Below the pieces are notes generated by a model. It ran no database searches. It was not told where the DNA came from and saw only the letters and a program-made list of their open reading frames with translations. A stretch of DNA of 64,000 nt from Ignavibacteria bacterium (GTDB lineage Bacteria; Bacteroidota; Ignavibacteria; OLB7). Made by a program: the position numbers and the translations under genes. The stretch spans positions 992,001-1,056,000 of the forward strand of contig JACKAE010000002.1 of NCBI GenBank assembly GCA_020635205.1, written 5' to 3'. Every line of letters starts with the position of its first letter. Position 1 is the first letter of the stretch. This document shows, one piece after another, positions 1 to 8,932 of the stretch.

Positions 1-167
1 TAAAGAGAAAGGCAAAGTTAGGGTTGTTGCGAATGTTTTGCAAGTGCTATAACATTGAAAAGTGTGACCCCACGTAGTCATCTGGTCTGCTCTTCGTCAC
101 GATCCGAGATTGTTCGGTTCACCACTCTTCGCTATGTTGGTAGTCTTGATATGGGCTTTTCACTACA

Positions 168-2279
168 ATGCTTGATGATATGAATAGATCGGACGCCTCA
201 CGCAAATATATTTCGAGGAGCACTCTTTCTCGGCCTCTCCCAGAACGTCCTCGCCAGAAATTGAAAGTGGTCGCCGCCGACTTCCTGAATTCTCTACCCC
301 TTACAATCGAAGTGGCCGAAGATGATTTTTTTGACTTCGAATACGTTGTGCCGAGTGAAGGGGCACGCCGTTTAGTGGAGGAGGAGGCAGACATCGCGTT
401 GCTTCCAGTTGCAGCCTTGGCAGAGATCGGTGGACTTGAAGTAGTGCCAGGTCCATGTATCGGCGCAAATGGTCGGGTTGACTCCGTGGTAATTGTTAGC
501 GAGGTTCCGCTCGACAAGATTGAACGCCTTTACGTTGACAGTGCAAGCCGCACATCAGTAATCCTTGCGCGCATTTATCTTGAATCTATTGGGATGTCGA
601 ATATTCCATTTGTTCGACTTCCGGCAACAGATATTCTTCCCTTAATCAGTGGAAATGATGCAGGTCTCTTGATTGCTGACGTGGCATTTGCTCACTCCAA
701 GCAGTACAAGTATCGCCACGACCTCGGCGATGCTTGGAAACGTTTAACAGGTGAACCCTTCGTCTTCGCTGTCTGGGCGGCAGCCCCCGGCGTTCTTACA
801 GATGAAATTGTTGAACGACTGAATCACCGTTTTTGGGATGGCCTTGCGCGCAAACATCAGATTATAGCAGAGTGGTCCTCCCAGCACAATATGTCGCCGG
901 TAGATGTTGCCGACTATTTAGACGAGCGAATCCAGTATAATCTGAATCGCTCTGCTTGGAATGGAATGCAAGAGTTCTTTCGAGTGGCGAGCAATATGGG
1001 GCTTCTTCCAGATGCTCGCGTGGAGTTCGCTCAGCGATCTGAACGTTCCAACGAATCTTCGCTACTTCTCACAGGCAAAGTCAATTCTTTCGGGCGGTGG
1101 ATGCCCGAAGTGGTTCCCTACAATAAGTCCTACGGTGTTGACCGAATTCTTTCCAGAGCAGAATCGGGGCGTCGAATCTCGTTGCACGATGCAGAGCGGC
1201 TATACGAAGAGGCAAATCTGACCGATCTCGGCGAGGTTGCGCACTCGATCCGTACGCGGATGAATCCTGGAAACCGTGTCAGCTACATCGTGGCGATGAA
1301 TTTGAACTATACGAACGTTTGCAATGTCGACTGCAGCTTCTGTGGATTCTATCGCAGCCACGATCCAAAGCGGAGAGGGCACGATGAGGGGTATACCCTC
1401 AACAGAGAGGAGATTCGTGAGAAGATGAGTACACTCTCCGATGCAGAAGGGGTTCAAGTGCTGTTTCAGGGAGGAGTAAATCCAAATCTGCCGATTGAGT
1501 ATTACACAAGAACGTTCCAGTGGTTCAAGCAGGAGTGGCCACAGATTCACCTGAACTGCCTTTCAGTAGATGAAGTACTTGGTCTCTGTCCTGATGGAAC
1601 ACCCGAGCAGATCTCCAACGTTCTCTCTCAACTGAAGGAAGCCGGACTTGATATGCTTCCCGGAGCCGGTGCTGAGATACTTGTAGATAGAGTACGGCGG
1701 CGTGTGTCGCGCAAGAAGAGCCGTGCTTCGTACTGGCTTGAGACAATGCGCCAAGTCGGGAAGTTGGGAATGCACGCATCCGTGACGATGCTCTACGGAA
1801 TGCGGGAGACGACGAGGGATAAGTTTGCACACATGGCAAAGATTCGCCAACTCCAAGATGAAGTCTCTCCGTTCAAAGTTTTCATCTCATGGCCTTACAG
1901 GAAGGCTGAGAGTCTAAAACTTCAGGCAACAGATCAATCCGGGGCAACCTATCTGCGGATGCAGGCTATCTCACGAATCTTCTTTGATAACATTCCGCAC
2001 ATCATGTGTTCGTGGGTAACGCAAGGACCGGAGATTGGCCAGACTGCACTTTGGTACGGAGCCGATGACTTTGGAAGCGTGATGTTTGAGGAGAATGTTG
2101 TCTCGGCAAGTGGCGTTACCTACCGCATGGATGCCGACGCAATGGAGTTCTACATTCGTGATGCTGGGTTCGATCCGTTCCGGCGGACGGGGGAGTTTGA
2201 AGAGTGGAGTAGAGAAGAGCATCGCTCTCTGCAAGCTACAGGTCGTCCTGTAGTGTTTGAGCCGGGAATTGTCTATTAA
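168..2279 (+). CDS. mqnA/mqnC: MqnA-MqnC fusion, futalosine-pathway menaquinone synthesis
   Basis: A 703-residue protein that joins two enzymes of the futalosine menaquinone pathway. Residues about 30-290 look like MqnA (chorismate dehydratase, periplasmic-binding-protein fold), with the typical opening VVAADFLNSLPLT and the DIALLPVAALAEI segment. Residues about 325-703 look like MqnC (cyclic dehypoxanthinyl futalosine synthase), a radical SAM enzyme: the cluster ligands C385, C389 and C392 form CNVDCSFC, followed by QGGVNPNLPIEYY, GAGAEILVDRVRRR and EENVVSASG, all MqnC-like rather than MqnE-like. MqnA acts early (chorismate to 3-enolpyruvylbenzoate) and MqnC two steps later, so the fused activities are not consecutive. 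ATG 168 is used; ATG 180 is equally possible. Chorismate would come from the aro operon a few kb downstream. Whether both halves are active is inferred from the motifs. Confidence 0.9.
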   Translation: MLDDMNRSDASRKYISRSTLSRPLPERPRQKLKVVAADFLNSLPLTIEVAEDDFFDFEYVVPSEGARRLVEEEADIALLPVAALAEIGGLEVVPGPCIGANGRVDSVVIVSEVPLDKIERLYVDSASRTSVILARIYLESIGMSNIPFVRLPATDILPLISGNDAGLLIADVAFAHSKQYKYRHDLGDAWKRLTGEPFVFAVWAAAPGVLTDEIVERLNHRFWDGLARKHQIIAEWSSQHNMSPVDVADYLDERIQYNLNRSAWNGMQEFFRVASNMGLLPDARVEFAQRSERSNESSLLLTGKVNSFGRWMPEVVPYNKSYGVDRILSRAESGRRISLHDAERLYEEANLTDLGEVAHSIRTRMNPGNRVSYIVAMNLNYTNVCNVDCSFCGFYRSHDPKRRGHDEGYTLNREEIREKMSTLSDAEGVQVLFQGGVNPNLPIEYYTRTFQWFKQEWPQIHLNCLSVDEVLGLCPDGTPEQISNVLSQLKEAGLDMLPGAGAEILVDRVRRRVSRKKSRASYWLETMRQVGKLGMHASVTMLYGMRETTRDKFAHMAKIRQLQDEVSPFKVFISWPYRKAESLKLQATDQSGATYLRMQAISRIFFDNIPHIMCSWVTQGPEIGQTALWYGADDFGSVMFEENVVSASGVTYRMDADAMEFYIRDAGFDPFRRTGEFEEWSREEHRSLQATGRPVVFEPGIVY

Positions 2280-2377
2280 GTGCTCGGGTAGAAGTAGACT
2301 CCAATCGATGTCGGCAACTAAAGTCTGTTTTCTCCTTTACGTTGTTTCTCTGAACTTACGAACAAGGTATTCTTGAC

Positions 2378-2869
2378 ATGCTCTCGAACAAAAGTCAAAG
2401 GAATATGCAGAGCCGACCTTTTATCGTCCTGTTCATGTTTCTGCTTCTGAGTAGTGTCGGGGGAGGAAGCGTAAATGCCCAAGACAAGGGGTTTCATTTC
2501 GGTCCGCTGATTGGTCTTCACCATGGAGAAGAAGTCTCGCTTGAAGCTGGGCTTGGTTACGGAGAAGAGTGGATTGTAGGACACAACTTAGAATTAGGCC
2601 GTGGGGTAGGACTCTCAATAGAGAGGGTAATGGCCAAAGATCCAGTTGTTGGAGCACGGCTTTCTGCGTGGTATCACATCTTTCTCGCTCTTGGACTCAG
2701 TGCCGGTTACTATACGGACTTCGATCAAGGTGCAGTTGTGCTCCAACCTGAGCTTGGGTTCGGTTTATCTCAGGGGCGGATTAGCTGGCGTACAACAATT
2801 CCATTTTCGAAAATGCCACAAGGGATGAGTTCAAGTGATGTTACGGTTTCGTTCATGTTCGGACTCTAA
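2378..2869 (+). CDS. Small outer-membrane-like protein, first of tandem pair
   Basis: A 163-residue protein with an N-terminal signal peptide (hydrophobic FIVLFMFLLLSSVGGG, cleavage probably after VNA). The rest is short alternating, Gly- and aromatic-rich strands ending in SFMFGL, with a terminal hydrophobic pattern like a small beta-barrel outer membrane protein. No named family is recognised. It is clearly paralogous to the next gene: shared GYGE, a VVGARL/IVGGRL pair, WYH, SDFDQ/TDFDQ, QPE(L/I)G and R(I/V)SWR in the same order. ATG 2405 is an alternative start with a close purine-rich stretch. Function unknown. Confidence 0.7.
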   Translation: MLSNKSQRNMQSRPFIVLFMFLLLSSVGGGSVNAQDKGFHFGPLIGLHHGEEVSLEAGLGYGEEWIVGHNLELGRGVGLSIERVMAKDPVVGARLSAWYHIFLALGLSAGYYTDFDQGAVVLQPELGFGLSQGRISWRTTIPFSKMPQGMSSSDVTVSFMFGL

Positions 2870-2941
2870 GATTGGGGGAATCCGTGCTGGCTCGGCCAAG
2901 CTTGAAGAGGCATCCATTCGATTCTCACTGTAGGCTCAACA

Positions 2942-3403
2942 ATGGTTCTTGCACTTATCCTCTTCACCATGATAGTTGGTGTAAGCAATGTATCTGCCCA
3001 GGTGAGTGATGGGGCTGAGGTAGGGGTTGTCGCTTCATCCCACTATGGACACCACCTAACCTTAGAGACTGGTATAGGATATGGTGAGACGTTTGGAGTC
3101 CATACTGGTATCTTTGGAAAAGGTCTTGGAGCGACGGTGGAGACAGTCTTGACAGAGAATGTCATTGTAGGAGGGCGACTCGTTGGCTGGTATCACTCTC
3201 TCTTAGCTTTTGGATTGGGCTTCGGGTGTTATAGTGATTTCGATCAAACGATGTTGGCTATTCAGCCCGAGATTGGACTTGGCTTCAAGCATGGTCGAGT
3301 CTCATGGAGATGGAATTTGATGATGTATGCTGAGTTGGCAGAAATGAACGCTTGTGACCTAACGATCTTCTATATGTTCAGTCTCAATGCAGAGGCTGAT
3401 TGA
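2942..3403 (+). CDS. Small outer-membrane-like protein, second of tandem pair
   Basis: A 153-residue secreted protein with a signal peptide (VLALILFTMIVGVSNVSAQ, cleavage near SAQ). It aligns along its whole length with the preceding gene and probably arose by tandem duplication, although the two have diverged well beyond recent copies. The predicted mature part is strand-rich, with the WYHSLLAFGLGFG and SDFDQ motifs shared with its neighbour. No Shine-Dalgarno site is visible. Function unknown; an outer-membrane or periplasmic barrel is inferred from composition only. Confidence 0.68.
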   Translation: MVLALILFTMIVGVSNVSAQVSDGAEVGVVASSHYGHHLTLETGIGYGETFGVHTGIFGKGLGATVETVLTENVIVGGRLVGWYHSLLAFGLGFGCYSDFDQTMLAIQPEIGLGFKHGRVSWRWNLMMYAELAEMNACDLTIFYMFSLNAEAD

Positions 3404-3560
3404 ATGCTGGAGGATGCAAGCAAAGTCTATATAACGTAGATCAAGATTCGACTTCGGCTACGATTTTTGTCTGTACCGGTCGGACTACAGCACTCATAGG
3501 TTTCCTAATAATAGAAATCGCTATCATCGCAACCCGTAGCTACTCGGTAATGAACGTACG

Positions 3561-3593
3561 AAGGGGAACAGAATCATAAGCTCTGTTCCCCTT
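3561..3593. terminator. Bidirectional hairpin terminator between convergent genes
   Basis: A perfect 12-bp inverted repeat (AAGGGGAACAGA / TCTGTTCCCCTT) with a 9-nt loop lies between the ends of the plus-strand barrel-like gene and the minus-strand haloperoxidase-like gene. The A-rich and T-rich stem ends suit termination in both directions. Confidence 0.75.
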
Positions 3594-3641
3594 CTCTATT
3601 CTGCAGATGTCAGAGATAGCGATAATCCTGAGACTATCCTT

Positions 3642-4991
3642 TTACTTCCTCGTCTTCACATGCGCTACCACAAACTCACCAAGCTGCCACCCTTTTTCTG
3701 TTCCATTCAAGCAGGCTTCACGATAGTGAATGCCTCCCCAAAAACGACTCCACGTTACTTCCATTGCTGCGTCGCGGAATGACTTGAATGAACGAACCGG
3801 AAGTCCAAGATATGCCTCAGTCCAGTCATCGAACTCATAGTCGTCACCAAACCGATTTGTCAGCACAGCAGCGGCGGCTGCCGAAATTGTGCTGTGTGCG
3901 CTGGTCCACTCAGGGAAGGGAGGTGTTTCAATGTAGGGGAGCCAAGTTGAGTCGACATACTTTTGGATATAGGTTACCGGACGAATCAGGTTGTAGCGAT
4001 ACTTGGTGTCCCACGCGCTGATAAATCCGTCGGCCAGTGCGGCGGAGACTTGAACGTACATTTCAAGTGACTCCATCATGCTGAGACCTTTTTTCTCTGC
4101 GGCGATTGCGGAGATACTAATCCAATGTCCTCCCGGGCTTACCTGACGGGTGTTGTACATGAAGTGCCCTTCGAAGTGTGAGTGGATTGGATTGCAGTCC
4201 CAGAACTGTGCAATCAGGCGTTGTTCCTGCGTTGCATTCTTGTCGGCATTGTAGACGGCCATTACCATCTTGTAGAACTCGGTGTTCGGATCTGTGCTAA
4301 ACTTCGGTGGTGCTACTGGTGCAAACTGGCTGGCTGAGTCCATAATAAAAGGACGATGTTGATTCCAGTACGGGTCTACTGGATCCCAGAAAGCAGGTGG
4401 TGTTCGTTCCCACGCTCCAAGAAAAATTGGAACTTCATAACGTGTCTTCGCTCCAATCTGCACAAAGTTATCTTTCGACATCCACTTGATAATGTGTTGT
4501 GCAACAGCCTTGCCGTATGCTTTTGAGCGCTCCATCACGTCTGGAGCAACCCCCATGTCGGAAAGAATTGCATAGTGCGCTTCGGCTGCACTGTCAGAAA
4601 TGTAGCGTCGATAGATGAGGTTTGGCAAGGTGTTTTGGTATGCTGAGACGATAGCAACTCGCCAGTCATATTTCTGTCCTTTCTCAGGCTGTGGTCCAGG
4701 AGTTAGGCCATTTAACTGTCCTGCCATGGAGCGACATTCTGGGAAGCCCGGAAGAGCCGCCTCGTATGCTGCAACGTTGGCATAGGCATAGTTGCGCGCA
4801 GCACTTCCCGGAGTAAAGCCGTCAATTTTGATTATCTCAATTCCCAAACGATTCCATTCGTGGACAAACGTTGCCGGTTTGCTGAAGTCAAGTGCTGGAG
4901 GTTTCCAGGTTGTCTCATCTTCTTGGGCAAAGAGAGAAGTTGTAAGGGTCAGAGAAAGGAGGAGGGCAAAAACCGGTTTCAGACAGTGCAT
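3642..4991 (-). CDS. Secreted vanadium haloperoxidase / PAP2-type protein
   Basis: A 449-residue protein of the vanadium-dependent haloperoxidase/PAP2 phosphatase superfamily. The conserved phosphate/vanadate-binding elements are present in order: KYRYNLIRP (Lys and Arg), the SAHS motif with its central His in EWTSAHSTIS, and SRFWGGIHYREA with Arg and His. Known members either oxidise halides with vanadate or hydrolyse phosphate esters, and sequence motifs alone do not decide which. The start is set at 4991, because that ATG begins a good signal peptide (MHCLKPVFALLLSLTLTTS, cleavage near LFAQ) and has GAGG eight bases upstream. A longer reading frame begins at 5039 but would bury the signal peptide. 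Monocistronic. Confidence 0.85.
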   Translation of the reverse strand: MHCLKPVFALLLSLTLTTSLFAQEDETTWKPPALDFSKPATFVHEWNRLGIEIIKIDGFTPGSAARNYAYANVAAYEAALPGFPECRSMAGQLNGLTPGPQPEKGQKYDWRVAIVSAYQNTLPNLIYRRYISDSAAEAHYAILSDMGVAPDVMERSKAYGKAVAQHIIKWMSKDNFVQIGAKTRYEVPIFLGAWERTPPAFWDPVDPYWNQHRPFIMDSASQFAPVAPPKFSTDPNTEFYKMVMAVYNADKNATQEQRLIAQFWDCNPIHSHFEGHFMYNTRQVSPGGHWISISAIAAEKKGLSMMESLEMYVQVSAALADGFISAWDTKYRYNLIRPVTYIQKYVDSTWLPYIETPPFPEWTSAHSTISAAAAAVLTNRFGDDYEFDDWTEAYLGLPVRSFKSFRDAAMEVTWSRFWGGIHYREACLNGTEKGWQLGEFVVAHVKTRK

Positions 4992-5474
4992 AAGAGATAC
5001 CTCGATATCTGTGAATTCATAAAAGTCGTGCGTTAACATTGGCTACGCGATAGCCGTTAGGACGAAAAATGAACTATCAGTATTGAATCATTGTAGAGGA
5101 ACTGATAACTCTGTAGGAATGATCCCACTCGTCTTAATGTTGGGAATAGTCACAGCAAACAAAAGCATAAGTAAATAATTTACGGGAATGATATAGATGG
5201 ATCAACTCCTTTTCGCTATTAGACACGAATCGCATCGGCAAGAAACCGTGAGAGTTGTTAGGTTGAAGAGATTTTTCTTGATGGAAGTTTGTATCATCAA
5301 GCGAATGGTATAACAGGATTGGAGGAGAATGTTTCATGAGTTCTCTTGAACTTTCTCAGCTCAGTCCGATTGTGAGTAGTGGTTCGAAAAAGAAGTGGCT
5401 CTACATATCCACTTGCATCGCTTGGATATCACCTCTCGTTTCAGTTGACTAACAGACTATAAGAAATTTGAATA
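4992..5474. other. Intergenic region between divergent genes
   Basis: About 480 bases separate the divergent haloperoxidase-like gene and hemL, so promoters for both should lie here. I could not assign one confidently. A 67-codon minus-strand reading frame (5134-5337) has no ribosome-binding site and no recognisable domain, and is not called. A small TTGATG/CATCAA hairpin sits near 5278-5300. Confidence 0.5.
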
Positions 5475-6788
5475 ATGACAAAAACAGATAGAAGTGGAAC
5501 AGTAACTACAAGTCGAAATTTGTTCTCCCGTGCCCAACAAGTAATCCCCGGCGGTGTGAACTCACCGGCACGAGCCTTCGGTGGGGTTGGTGGAGAACCA
5601 ATCTTCTTTGCGTCGGCAAAGGGTTGCCGTATGACTGACGTTGACGGCAATCACTACATCGACTACGTGGGGTCGTGGGGGCCATTTATTCTGGGACATG
5701 GGGATGAGCGTGTGCTAAGGAGTCTGCGGAGTCAACTTGAATTGGCTACAAGTTTTGGTGCTCCGTCGGAAGCTGAAGTAGAGATTGCTGAGTTGTTGAC
5801 TACGCTGATTCCGGGGCTTGATATGGTGCGCCTTGTCTCAAGTGGAACCGAGGCCACAATGTCGGCAGTGAGGGTTGCCCGTGGGTATACAGGGCGGAAC
5901 AGAATCATCAAGTTCGAGGGATGCTACCACGGCCACGGTGATTCGTTCTTGATAAAGGCGGGGAGTGGATTGCTGACATTGGGGGAGCCAAGTTCTCCCG
6001 GAGTTACTCCCGGCACTGCAGCCGACACACTCGTGGCAGAGTTTAACAACATTGATTCTGTTCGCAGACTTTTCGCTGAACATCGAAGTGAAATTGCGGC
6101 GGTGATTATCGAACCGATTGGTGGGAACATGGGGGTCGTTCCATCAACACCGGAGTTCCTATCCGCTCTGCGTGAGCTTTGTTCGGCAGAGGGGAGTCTG
6201 TTGATTTTCGACGAAGTGATGACTGGGTTCCGCGTAGCTTTGAAGGGGGCTGCCTCAATCTACAATGTGATTCCAGACATGTATACCTATGGGAAAATTA
6301 TTGGTGGAGGATTGCCAGTTGGGGCGTATGGTGGGAAGAAAGAAATCATGGAATCTGTTTCCCCAGTCGGTTCTGTGTACCAAGCTGGCACTCTCTCAGG
6401 AAATCCGATGGCAGTCTCTGCGGGGCTTGCCACACTTCGTGCTCTGGTGGAAGATGATCCCTATCCAAGCCTTGAGGAGAAAGGGGGGAGGATAGAGTCG
6501 GAGTTGGAGAGAATGATTGAGAACTATAACCTTCCAGGTGTGATTAATCGGGTTGGATCGATGTTCACCCTTTTCTTTACTCGTGAACCTGTTCAGAACT
6601 ATGCGGGTGCTGTCGCGAGCGATACAACACTCTTCTCAAGTTTCTTTCACGGTATGCTCAATCGTGGAATTTATCTGCCCCCTTCGCAGTTCGAGGCTTG
6701 GTTCCTCTCAGCCGCCCACGCTGACCACGAGATTCAAACAACTCTTGAAGCTGCCGATTCTGTTCTATCTGACCTTGCACGACTATGA
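5475..6788 (+). CDS. hemL: Glutamate-1-semialdehyde 2,1-aminomutase
   Basis: A 437-residue PLP enzyme of class III aminotransferase fold that converts glutamate-1-semialdehyde to 5-aminolevulinate in the C5 haem pathway. Diagnostic segments include the opening VIPGGVNSPARAFGGVGGEP, GSWGPFILGHG, SSGTEATMSAVRVARGYTGR, FEGCYHGHGDS, the PLP-phosphate region FDEVMTGFRV, and the Schiff-base lysine K274 in TYGKIIGGGLPVGAYGG. Length is typical. It is the first gene of the operon and overlaps the next start by four bases (ATGA), so translation is probably coupled. No clear Shine-Dalgarno site. Confidence 0.96.
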   Translation: MTKTDRSGTVTTSRNLFSRAQQVIPGGVNSPARAFGGVGGEPIFFASAKGCRMTDVDGNHYIDYVGSWGPFILGHGDERVLRSLRSQLELATSFGAPSEAEVEIAELLTTLIPGLDMVRLVSSGTEATMSAVRVARGYTGRNRIIKFEGCYHGHGDSFLIKAGSGLLTLGEPSSPGVTPGTAADTLVAEFNNIDSVRRLFAEHRSEIAAVIIEPIGGNMGVVPSTPEFLSALRELCSAEGSLLIFDEVMTGFRVALKGAASIYNVIPDMYTYGKIIGGGLPVGAYGGKKEIMESVSPVGSVYQAGTLSGNPMAVSAGLATLRALVEDDPYPSLEEKGGRIESELERMIENYNLPGVINRVGSMFTLFFTREPVQNYAGAVASDTTLFSSFFHGMLNRGIYLPPSQFEAWFLSAAHADHEIQTTLEAADSVLSDLARL

Positions 6789-8437
6789 TACTCTGGCTTG
6801 TAGGACCATCAGGGAGTGGGAAGTCGACCCTTGGCTCAATTCTCGCCGAGCGTCGAAACGGACAATTTGTTGACACAGATAGAATAGTGGAGGAGAAGGC
6901 GAAGGAGAGCGTCGATGAAATTTTTCGTCGACAGGGGGAAGAGGGCTTCCGTAAACTTGAGGCTGAGGCCATTGAAGAATTGGTGCGAAAAGTCAAGTTT
7001 CGTGAGCAATTGGTTGTGGGGACTGGTGGAGGGAGCGTGATTGATCCTCGCAACCGTGATCTGATGCGCTCGTCTGGTCTTCGCATTTATCTCGATGTAG
7101 ATTCAGCAAGGGCGATTCAACGACTTGTTCACTCTGAAGAGCGTCCTCTACTTTCGCAGAGTGATCCGATGGAAGATTGGTTGCGGCTTCGTGCCGAGCG
7201 GGACGAAGCCTATATGGATCACGATTTGCTTATCGATGCGAATGGGAATCCACAGGAGATTGTTGATGCGATTGTACAGAAGCTACATCGCTTTCACACA
7301 TCTTCTTGGAAGATTGATGCCAAGCTCGACGGAGTTACGTCACGCATTCGAGCCTATCGTTCTCCTTGGTCTGCGATTCGAGCGTACAGGTTGGCCACAC
7401 GCCTGACACGATCGTTTATCATCACCGACAGTAATTTAGCTCACCACTATCCCGAACTGCTGAAACGGCTTGCCGGATCAAAGGGGGTTGTTCGGGTTGT
7501 TGATCCGGGAGAGGGGGGTAAGTCATTCTCAATCGTTGAACAGCTTGTTGAAGAGATTGCAAGCCATGGGATTAGTCGCGAAGATTGTATCCTTGGGTTT
7601 GGTGGTGGAGTGATAACTGATTTGGCTGGGTTCGTAGCCTCGATCTATATGCGAGGGATACGATCCTTTGCCATGCCGACATCTCTCCTCGCCATGGTAG
7701 ATGCCTCCGTAGGGGGGAAGACAGCCATCAATGCTTCTGATGTGCGGAACCTTGTTGGGACATTCAGTCAACCTGAGCGAGTGCTTATCTGCCCTGCCTT
7801 TCTTCGGACTCTCCCCCAGCGAGAGCTTCGCTCTGGTCTTGTAGAGTCGATGAAGATGGGGATTGTCCGTTCAAAAGTGTTGAGTGATTTAGTGCAAGAT
7901 GCTCTCCCCGATGTGCTGGAAGGAAAGATACCTATGATGGTTGATGAAGTGATCCGCATGAGCATTGCAACGAAGTTGGATGTAATTGGTGAGGATGTCT
8001 ACGACAAGAACCACCGGGCACTTCTCAACTTCGGTCATACCTTTGCACATGCTTTAGAAGCGGCGGCTCCCGGTGTTTGGACTCACGGAGAAGCGGTTGC
8101 ATTTGGGATGATTGCCGTAACAAAGTTGGCATCTTCCGAAGATGGTGGGCAAAGTGACAAACAGCGAAAAGAGTGGGGCGAGCGTACTGAAGAGATTGTT
8201 AAGAGAGTTCTTCCCCTAACTAATCCTGACGGAGAGCGGCCAGAGGTAGAGGAGATTATCAAGAAGATGCAGAGAGATAAAAAGACGAAGTGGTTCCTGG
8301 TTCGCTTTGTCATTCCAGTTGGCAAAGTTGGAACTGGCTGGATGGTTCGCGGAGGATTTTCCGAGGAATCAATTCCGAAAGCAATAGAAGAAGCGTGGAA
8401 ACTGATCGACGACTATCACGGGAGAACGTTATCATGA
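6785..8437 (+). CDS. aroK/aroB: Shikimate kinase / 3-dehydroquinate synthase fusion
   Basis: A 550-residue bifunctional enzyme. Residues 1 to about 170 are shikimate kinase (AroK): Walker A GPSGSGKST at residues 7-15, DTDRIVEE, FRKLEAEA and the GTGGGSV loop. Residues about 180-550 are 3-dehydroquinate synthase (AroB): GFGGGVITDLAGFVA, PTSLLAMVDASVGGKTAIN and the metal-site region ALLNFGHTFAHALE plus WTHGEAVAFGM. The two activities are steps 5 and 2 of the shikimate pathway, so this is not a substrate-channelling fusion of adjacent steps. It overlaps hemL and aroQ by ATGA junctions at both ends. The order kinase-then-synthase resembles fusions known in a few other bacteria and part of the eukaryotic AROM protein, but with the domain order reversed. 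Confidence 0.95.
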   Translation: MILWLVGPSGSGKSTLGSILAERRNGQFVDTDRIVEEKAKESVDEIFRRQGEEGFRKLEAEAIEELVRKVKFREQLVVGTGGGSVIDPRNRDLMRSSGLRIYLDVDSARAIQRLVHSEERPLLSQSDPMEDWLRLRAERDEAYMDHDLLIDANGNPQEIVDAIVQKLHRFHTSSWKIDAKLDGVTSRIRAYRSPWSAIRAYRLATRLTRSFIITDSNLAHHYPELLKRLAGSKGVVRVVDPGEGGKSFSIVEQLVEEIASHGISREDCILGFGGGVITDLAGFVASIYMRGIRSFAMPTSLLAMVDASVGGKTAINASDVRNLVGTFSQPERVLICPAFLRTLPQRELRSGLVESMKMGIVRSKVLSDLVQDALPDVLEGKIPMMVDEVIRMSIATKLDVIGEDVYDKNHRALLNFGHTFAHALEAAAPGVWTHGEAVAFGMIAVTKLASSEDGGQSDKQRKEWGERTEEIVKRVLPLTNPDGERPEVEEIIKKMQRDKKTKWFLVRFVIPVGKVGTGWMVRGGFSEESIPKAIEEAWKLIDDYHGRTLS

Positions 8438-8862
8438 AAATTGCAGTTGTCAACGGCCCAAACCTAAACCTTCTCGGCGTTAGAGAACCGGAAATATATG
8501 GACACGACACTCTCGCCCACATTGAAGTAAAAATCCGAAAGGCTATCCGAGAGTCGGAAGTCGAACTACAGTTCCACCAATCGAACAGCGAAGGGGAGAT
8601 TATCGACCTTCTCCACTCGCTCCGCTACGACTGGGAGGCCGACAGCATTGTTATCAATCCCGGTTCATACTCCCACTACTCCTACGCAATTCGCGACGCG
8701 ATCAGTGCTATCGAAATTCCTGTTGTAGAAGTTCATATCTCCAATACCCAAGCTCGCGAAGAATTCCGCCACCACTCAGTCACCGCCGGAGCCTGCGTCG
8801 GAAAAATCGAAGGGTTGGGGTGGGTAGGGTATGTGTTGGCGATTCTATATCTGAGTTCGTAG
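8434..8862 (+). CDS. aroQ: 3-dehydroquinate dehydratase, type II
   Basis: A 142-residue type II dehydroquinase that makes 3-dehydroshikimate (step 3 of the shikimate pathway). Family motifs are clear: NGPNLNLLGVREPEIYG with the catalytic Tyr, QSNSEGEIID, INPGSYSHYSYAIRDA and EVHISNTQAREEFRHHSV with the catalytic His. Some positions vary from consensus (SYSHYSY for AYTHTSV; SNTQ for SNIH), probably tolerated. A longer frame opens at 8290, but the ATG at 8434 overlaps the AroB stop (ATGA), has GGAGA about nine bases upstream, and starts exactly at the family N-terminus. Confidence 0.95.
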   Translation: MKIAVVNGPNLNLLGVREPEIYGHDTLAHIEVKIRKAIRESEVELQFHQSNSEGEIIDLLHSLRYDWEADSIVINPGSYSHYSYAIRDAISAIEIPVVEVHISNTQAREEFRHHSVTAGACVGKIEGLGWVGYVLAILYLSS

Positions 8863-8867
8863 AGTCC

Positions 8868-8903
8868 AGTGTATGAGTTTGAGAGTGTGTGAGTGAATGA
8901 GTT
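8868..8903 (+). repeat. Left arm of inverted repeat
   Basis: A G/T-rich arm containing TGTATGAGTTTGAGAGTGTG. It pairs with 9407-9442 over 34 of 36 positions and lies immediately after the aroQ stop codon. Confidence 0.85.
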
Positions 8904-8932
8904 GTTGTTGTACACCCTGGCGGAGAATTTGC

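Noticed and set aside
1..167. End of an upstream gene at the left edge
   Set aside because: The window opens with TAA, but nothing else shows a coding end there, and no promoter could be assigned confidently.
119..517. 132-codon minus-strand frame over the mqnA start
   Set aside because: It is antisense to a well-supported gene and has low-complexity Ser/Thr-rich sequence with no family match.
5134..5337. 67-codon minus-strand frame in the haloperoxidase-hemL interval
   Set aside because: No ribosome-binding site, no signal or domain, and it occupies the promoter region of divergent genes.
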